From BACL27 sp964203235 (lineage in GTDB: Bacteria > Actinomycetota > Acidimicrobiia > Acidimicrobiales > Ilumatobacteraceae), in NCBI GenBank assembly GCA_964203235.1, contig CAXNLE010000001.1, positions 1 through 64,000 on the forward strand: a DNA stretch of 64,000 nucleotides. Direction: 5' to 3'. The first letter of the stretch is position 1; each line of letters starts with the position of its first letter. The position numbers and the translations under genes were made by a program. The notes under the pieces were generated by a model that was not told the origin of the DNA, ran no database searches, and saw nothing but the letters and a program-made list of their open reading frames with translations. Below are positions 60,189-64,000 of this stretch, one piece after another.

Positions 60189-60980
60189 CTAACTAGTAGA
60201 TCCGTTGACTCCTGCTTGTACGTCTTTCCAAGAGGTGTAGAACTCAGTTGATTTGATGACGTTGGCTGTCGAGCCTGCGCTGCCAGTTCCTTGTGTTGAG
60301 GCTTTGCATGCCGTGCCGATTGCTACAAGACCGTTTGTGTTGTCGGCGTCGGCACCAGTTGACCGACCGCGAATGTAAGCGAAGGCTTTGCCGTTTACTT
60401 GCAACAGGGTCCATGTTGCTACTGCTGCGTTCTGGGTGTTCAACGGGGCAGCCATTTGAATTGGCAACGTTGAGCTGCCGACGAACGTTGAGGACAGAAA
60501 CTTTCCTTCAACCGTGAAGCGCACAATCCAGCAACTTCCACTTCGTGAAAGGGCGGTGGCGTAGAAAGCTTGGCAACCAAGAAGTTCGCCATTTGAGCTC
60601 CAGGTTTGGGCGGCTTGCACGCTGACCACTTGCGGGTTGGTCGAACTTGCCGAGGCAGCAACTGCGTCAACTCCTGGTTCAATCTTTTGAATATCTGCAG
60701 CCAATGTCGCCGAGTCTCCACATTGCGCTGTTGATGCGTCTGAGAAGTCACCTTGATTTTGATAATGGATTGTCGCGGCGCCAAGCACTGCAGTCAGCGA
60801 TGCTTGTGCTTCTTTGTCGTAGGCATTATTTCTCGCACCCAAGAAACTCGGTACTGCGACGCTGGCCAAAATACCGACGACGAGCATTCCTATTGCGAGT
60901 TCTGTGAGTGTAAAACCACTTTCGCGGTTCATAATTTTGGATGTTGCTTTTTTGATTATGCGCGTAACTACTGAATTCAT
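60189..60980 (-). CDS. pilA: Type IV major pilin, copy 1
   Basis: A 263-residue prepilin. It has a basic leader ending NRESG-FTLTELAIGMLVVGIL with Glu at +5, a long hydrophobic helix, then a secreted domain with two or more Cys (AQCGDSATLAADIQ, GCQAFYATALSRSGSCWIVR) and a conserved core APLNTQNAAVATWTLLQVNG. The start is supported by GGGAG about 8 bases before the ATG. Its first 40 residues are identical to those of copy 2. Lone gene with its own promoter and terminator. Confidence 0.95.
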   Translation of the reverse strand: MNSVVTRIIKKATSKIMNRESGFTLTELAIGMLVVGILASVAVPSFLGARNNAYDKEAQASLTAVLGAATIHYQNQGDFSDASTAQCGDSATLAADIQKIEPGVDAVAASASSTNPQVVSVQAAQTWSSNGELLGCQAFYATALSRSGSCWIVRFTVEGKFLSSTFVGSSTLPIQMAAPLNTQNAAVATWTLLQVNGKAFAYIRGRSTGADADNTNGLVAIGTACKASTQGTGSAGSTANVIKSTEFYTSWKDVQAGVNGSTS

Positions 60981-61016
60981 CAGAATTCTCCCTTAGTTTG
61001 AGTTTTTCAACTCCGC
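60868..61016. repeat. 149-bp identical duplication at the 5' ends of the two pilin genes (second copy 61845-61993)
   Basis: From inside the coding region through the ATG to 36 bases upstream (ending ...TTTTTCAACTCCGC) the two pilin genes are identical over 149 bp at an offset of 977 bp, then diverge on both sides. This implies a recent duplication or gene conversion that kept the leader, the ribosome site and the proximal promoter the same. Confidence 0.88.
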
Positions 61017-61060
61017 AACTCAACTTTAAAGAATTTATTTAGATAAATGGTGGATATGCA

Positions 61061-61090
61061 AGTGGGGCACCAGCGAACTGGTACCCCACT
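61061..61090. terminator. Terminator-like hairpin of pilin copy 2
   Basis: AGTGGGGCACCAG-CGAA-CTGGTACCCCACT, a 13-bp stem with one mismatch, same CGAA loop and CCAG/CTGG core as at 60125-60152. It lies just after the pilin at 61157-61957 on the reverse strand. Confidence 0.8.
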
Positions 61091-61156
61091 GCTAGGAGAA
61101 CTCTAAATTTTAATTACTATTTCGGTTAGCTATTAAACCAGCCAGTTAACTAGCTG

Positions 61157-61957
61157 TTAGCTGTTAGATCCGTTGAGTCCTGCTTGTACATCTTTGAAAG
61201 AGGTGTAGAACTCGGTTGATTTGATGATGTTGGCTGTCGAACTGATACTGCCAGTTCCTTGTAGTGATGCCTTACATGCGGTCGCGATGGCGGCGAGACC
61301 GTTTGTGTTGTCGGCATCAGCGCCAGTTGATCTAGCGCGAATGTAGGCAAACGCTGCGCCGTTTACTTGCAACAGTGTCCACGTCGCTACTGCTGCATTC
61401 TGGGTGTTCAACGGGGCAGCCATTTGAATTGGCAATGCGCTAGCACCACTTGATGTCGAGGAGAGAAACTTACCTTCAACTGTTTTGCGCACAATCCAGC
61501 AACTTCCACCTCGTGAAAGGGCTGTTGCGTAGAACGCTTGGCAACCAAGAAGTTCGCCATTTGAGCTCCAGGTATTCTTAGCGTCAACGCTTACGGTTAG
61601 CGGGTTTGTTGAACTTACGAGGCCTCCAACTGCATCGATACCGGGTTCAAGTTTTTGAATATCTGCTGCAAGTGCTGTTGCGCTTGCGTCCGAACCGCAA
61701 CCAGCAGATGATGCATCAGAGTAGTCACCTTGGTTTGCGTAAAGAATATCTGCGGCGTTAAGCACTGTAATAAGGGCTGCTTGTGCTTCTTTGTCGTATG
61801 CATTGTTTCGCGCACCTAAGAAACTCGGCACTGCGACGCTGGCTAAAATACCGACGACGAGCATTCCTATTGCGAGTTCTGTGAGTGTAAAACCACTTTC
61901 GCGGTTCATAATTTTGGATGTTGCTTTTTTGATTATGCGCGTAACTACTGAATTCAT
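61157..61957 (-). CDS. pilA: Type IV major pilin, copy 2
   Basis: A 266-residue prepilin of the same plan as copy 1: leader to NRESG-FTLTELAIG, hydrophobic helix, and a secreted domain with GCGSDASATALAADIQKLEP, the same GCQAFYATALSRGGSCWIVR segment and APLNTQNAAVATWTLL. The proteins are about 80 % identical by eye, with differences concentrated between residues 55 and 115 and at the C-terminus. The 5' ends and leaders are identical at DNA level. Confidence 0.95.
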   Translation of the reverse strand: MNSVVTRIIKKATSKIMNRESGFTLTELAIGMLVVGILASVAVPSFLGARNNAYDKEAQAALITVLNAADILYANQGDYSDASSAGCGSDASATALAADIQKLEPGIDAVGGLVSSTNPLTVSVDAKNTWSSNGELLGCQAFYATALSRGGSCWIVRKTVEGKFLSSTSSGASALPIQMAAPLNTQNAAVATWTLLQVNGAAFAYIRARSTGADADNTNGLAAIATACKASLQGTGSISSTANIIKSTEFYTSFKDVQAGLNGSNS

Positions 61958-62156
61958 CAGAATTCTCCCTTAGTTTGAGTTTTTCAACTCCGCCTCAAAA
62001 GAATAGTTAACATCGTTTCAACAAGTGTGGATGCCTAGCACGTGCGACACTGTGAAGACAAATCACGAGAATCCCATAAAGTCACTAAATACGTGCGAAT
62101 TCAAGAGTATTGTCTAGTTAAACGGCAAGATATAAGAGAGTGAAACCCTTCAAACT

Positions 62157-62675
62157 ATGAGCGACAGCACCAACAGTGGCAGTCAGGCGAGCGATGATTC
62201 GAACAGCTCTGACCGAATTGAAGGCGTTGAATTAGAAGAGTCGCAACCTGGTGAATATTCTAAAAACGAAGAATCTGCTGAAAACAAGTTTCCTAACGAG
62301 GCGCTAGCACATGTTCGTGTGCTTGATGTTGGAGAACCCGCTCGCGAGGTAGCTCGTCAACTCGGCTTAGAGATTCAGAGTGCACTGCCCGAACCGGGCG
62401 AGCGACCAGTGGTGTTGGTTGTGTCTGAGCCAAGCGAAGTGGATACTTTGCTTGATGTCGAGAATCGTGCTTGGATCGGTTGTGTTGTCGCGTGGCAATT
62501 GCCTGAAGAGTCAGTTGAGCGCCTCTATCAACTTGGAGTGTCGATTTTTGTTGGCTTGCCAGACTTCAGCGAGTTGTTACACGCGATTGAGTATCTACCA
62601 GATGGAGCAGATGTTGTAGCGTCGCGCTCGTTTGCGGCGCGTCTTGCGACAATTGAGAAGTTACTTACTAAATAA
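62157..62675 (+). CDS. Acidic cytoplasmic protein, function unknown
   Basis: A 172-residue protein with an acidic disordered N-terminus (SSDRIEGVELEESQPGEYSK) and a folded C-terminal part (HVRVLDVGEPAREVARQLGL, PVVLVVSEPSEVDTLLDV, GVSIFVGLPDFSELLHAIEY) with the outline of a response-regulator-like alpha/beta domain but without its acidic pocket. No named family. Single gene between pilin copy 2 and the LAKTG protein. Confidence 0.6.
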   Translation: MSDSTNSGSQASDDSNSSDRIEGVELEESQPGEYSKNEESAENKFPNEALAHVRVLDVGEPAREVARQLGLEIQSALPEPGERPVVLVVSEPSEVDTLLDVENRAWIGCVVAWQLPEESVERLYQLGVSIFVGLPDFSELLHAIEYLPDGADVVASRSFAARLATIEKLLTK

Positions 62676-62720
62676 TTTGAAGTAAAGCCAGTTTTGGCTG
62701 GCGTTTGACGCAGGTTGTTG

Positions 62721-63380
62721 TTATTGCTTGTTGTTGAAGCGGTTGCCTGTTGCAGACCATGATGGTGTAACGGTTCGGCGACGCGAGAGCATGATGTTGA
62801 TCATGCCAATTAAGGCAATTGTTGCGAGTACTGGCAGAACGATGATCGTGTTTAGACCGGTTTTGGCAAGTTCAGTGTCAAGGACAACTGGCTCTGTTGG
62901 TGTCAAAGTGACTACCCCTGGCGCTATTGGCACTTGTGGTTCTGGTGTTGTGATGACTGCTGTTTCAACTTTGATTGCTGCCGACGAAGATAACTGTGCC
63001 GAGTTTGGTGCTACGCAGTTGAATGCTAAATAGTATGTGCCGCTTTGAATGTTGATTGGCAGCATTACTGCTGCTCGCACGTATCCGGCTGCATTGACTT
63101 TTGGTGCCGCGTAGGCAGAGATTACGTTTCCGGTTTGCGGGTTGTCTGAACGAAGTTCGAGACTTGTCGTGCCTGACGGTGAACAGCCACCTGAGGTGAA
63201 TTCAATTTTTTCAAACGAAAGGTATGAGGCTTTCGGGTTTTGAATCACTAACTGGCCATCTGCTTGTGGTTTCAGCAGTTCTGGTTTCGAAGTTGTTTTG
63301 GTAGCCGACACTTGATTTGGCGAGAGTGTCAAGGAGAGCAAAATGATCAATCCTGATATCGCGTCTAACTTGCGCTTCAC
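62721..63380 (-). CDS. Secreted protein with a sortase signal (LAKTG), cell-wall anchored
   Basis: A 219-residue protein from the GTG at 63380 (AAGGAGAG upstream). Signal peptide (GLIILLSLTLSPNQVSA), a small beta-rich domain (residues 40-140, two Cys), a Pro/Thr-rich stalk, then LAKTG at 171-175, a hydrophobic helix and a RRR stop signal. This is the expected substrate layout for the class E-like sortase at 58780-60108. Confidence 0.85.
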   Translation of the reverse strand: MKRKLDAISGLIILLSLTLSPNQVSATKTTSKPELLKPQADGQLVIQNPKASYLSFEKIEFTSGGCSPSGTTSLELRSDNPQTGNVISAYAAPKVNAAGYVRAAVMLPINIQSGTYYLAFNCVAPNSAQLSSSAAIKVETAVITTPEPQVPIAPGVVTLTPTEPVVLDTELAKTGLNTIIVLPVLATIALIGMINIMLSRRRTVTPSWSATGNRFNNKQ

Positions 63381-63485
63381 TATTTACTCTCCTTACCCTG
63401 TCAATTCTGGGTGCCAACAAAACTATTTCGTACTAAAAGTCTGTAACGCCACGAGTTGTTAGCAACGAGTGCTTTCAAAATGTTT

Positions 63486-63571
63486 GCCAGCGAACTGGCG
63501 CTTGTCTTCAAAGTGGGCGCCAGCGAACTGGCGCTTGTCTTCAAAGTGGGCGCCAGCGAACTGGCGCCCAC
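63486..63571. repeat. Tandem 33-bp hairpin repeats after the third pilin gene
   Basis: Three copies of the core GCCAGCGAACTGGC at 63486, 63519 and 63552, exactly 33 bp apart, with spacer GCTTGTCTTCAAAGTGGGC. The last has a perfect 11-bp stem GTGGGCGCCAG-CGAA-CTGGCGCCCAC (63546-63571). It lies at the 3' side of the reverse-strand pilin at 63598-64000 and is probably a multiplied terminator. Confidence 0.88.
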
Positions 63572-63597
63572 TCCCTGAAGGCGTTTTTATTTATTAA

Positions 63598-64000
63598 CTA
63601 GTTACCGGCACCACCTCTTGCACCTGTTGCGTCACGCCATGACGAGTAGAACTCGCTTGGTGCTGCGTAGTATCCCGTAGCGAAGCCCGTTGAATCAGCA
63701 ACTTGACCAGTTGATTGCAACTTGGCGCTGCAATTATCTCTCGTTAATGCAAGAGTTTGAGTGTTATCAGCATCTGCAGCGTTTGAACGAGCGCGAATTT
63801 GGGCGTATGCAGCACCGTTTGCCTGCAAAAGTGTCCATGTCGCAATTGATGCATTTTGTGTGTTCAAAGCCGGAGCCATCACAATTGGGGCAGTGCTGTT
63901 TACATTGAAGAATTTTCCTTCAACTGTGAATCGTGCAACCCAGCAGGTTCCGCTTGAAGAAAGTGCTGTAGCGAAAAATGCTTGACAGCCAAGAAGTTCA
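63598..64000 (-). CDS. pilA: Type IV major pilin, copy 3, C-terminal part (5' end outside the window)
   Basis: The reverse strand from 64000 reads ELLGCQAFFATALSSSGTCW, then ARFTVEGKFFNVNSTAPIVM, APALNTQNASIATWTLLQAN and ends ARGGAGN with the stop at 63598-63600. This is the C-terminal half of a pilin of the same family as copies 1 and 2; the leader and helix lie beyond the window. Confidence 0.92.
   Translation of the reverse strand, partial: ELLGCQAFFATALSSSGTCWVARFTVEGKFFNVNSTAPIVMAPALNTQNASIATWTLLQANGAAYAQIRARSNAADADNTQTLALTRDNCSAKLQSTGQVADSTGFATGYYAAPSEFYSSWRDATGARGGAGN

Noticed and set aside
63486..63571. CRISPR array
   Set aside because: The three units repeat exactly every 33 bp, and the sequence between the cores is also repeated, so there are no unique spacers. 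No cas gene is near.

Overview
The window looks like the chromosome of an actinobacterium of roughly 50 % GC, probably of the class Acidimicrobiia. Pointers are the aerobic group 1h-type [NiFe]-hydrogenase with its actinobacterial accessory genes, PadR/TetR/BlaI regulators, a class E-type sortase, and secreted proteins with Thr-rich linkers beside type IV pilins. The taxonomic call is inference from gene content; there is no rRNA gene in the window.

Layout. 1-1305: a truncated pirin gene, a TetR regulator whose 3' end runs into a 43-bp tRNA-Arg 3' fragment (a likely attachment-site scar), and a small membrane protein. 1534-7027: a five-gene peptide/nickel-type ABC importer. 7179-26640: a large hydrogenase locus. 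Its heart is a divergent promoter at 18684-18819. Rightward it drives hhyS-hhyL and a chain of mostly ATGA/GTGA-overlapping genes (protease-like protein, NifU-type scaffold, unknown, maturation protease, TPR protein, NTF2-like protein, biotin-ligase-like protein). Leftward it drives a compact operon of three small membrane proteins, a Cys/His-rich protein, a PadR regulator, a CooC-like ATPase, hypC, a double SIS-domain protein, hypD and hypE. hypF, three more CooC/MinD-type ATPases and a second set of small membrane proteins complete it. I see no hypA or hypB; the CooC-like ATPases, three with a CxC motif, and the importer are candidates for nickel handling.

26708-30290: a copper module (CopZ, DUF305 lipoprotein, CopC-CopD fusion) with matching inverted repeats and a BlaI/CopY-type repressor plus M56-type peptidase. 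30322-40644: mixed genes, including a photolyase-family protein whose domains appear permuted, a VapBC pair, a phytanoyl-CoA-dioxygenase-like protein, an acyltransferase, an aldo/keto reductase, an acyl-CoA dehydrogenase and a gamma-glutamyltransferase. 40711-48673: a 1470-residue repeat-rich surface protein, a large membrane protein, and two toxin-antitoxin loci, one with a decayed toxin.

48798-64000: a cell-surface region with three minor-pilin-like proteins (one very large, with a lectin-like domain), a prepilin peptidase, a sigma-factor-like protein, a Zn-ribbon/HTH protein, a coiled-coil protein, a sortase with one visible LAKTG substrate, and three major-pilin genes. The pilin genes share an almost identical 5' end (two copies seen) and are followed by hairpins with the same stem-loop core. 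No pilus motor or platform genes are in the window.
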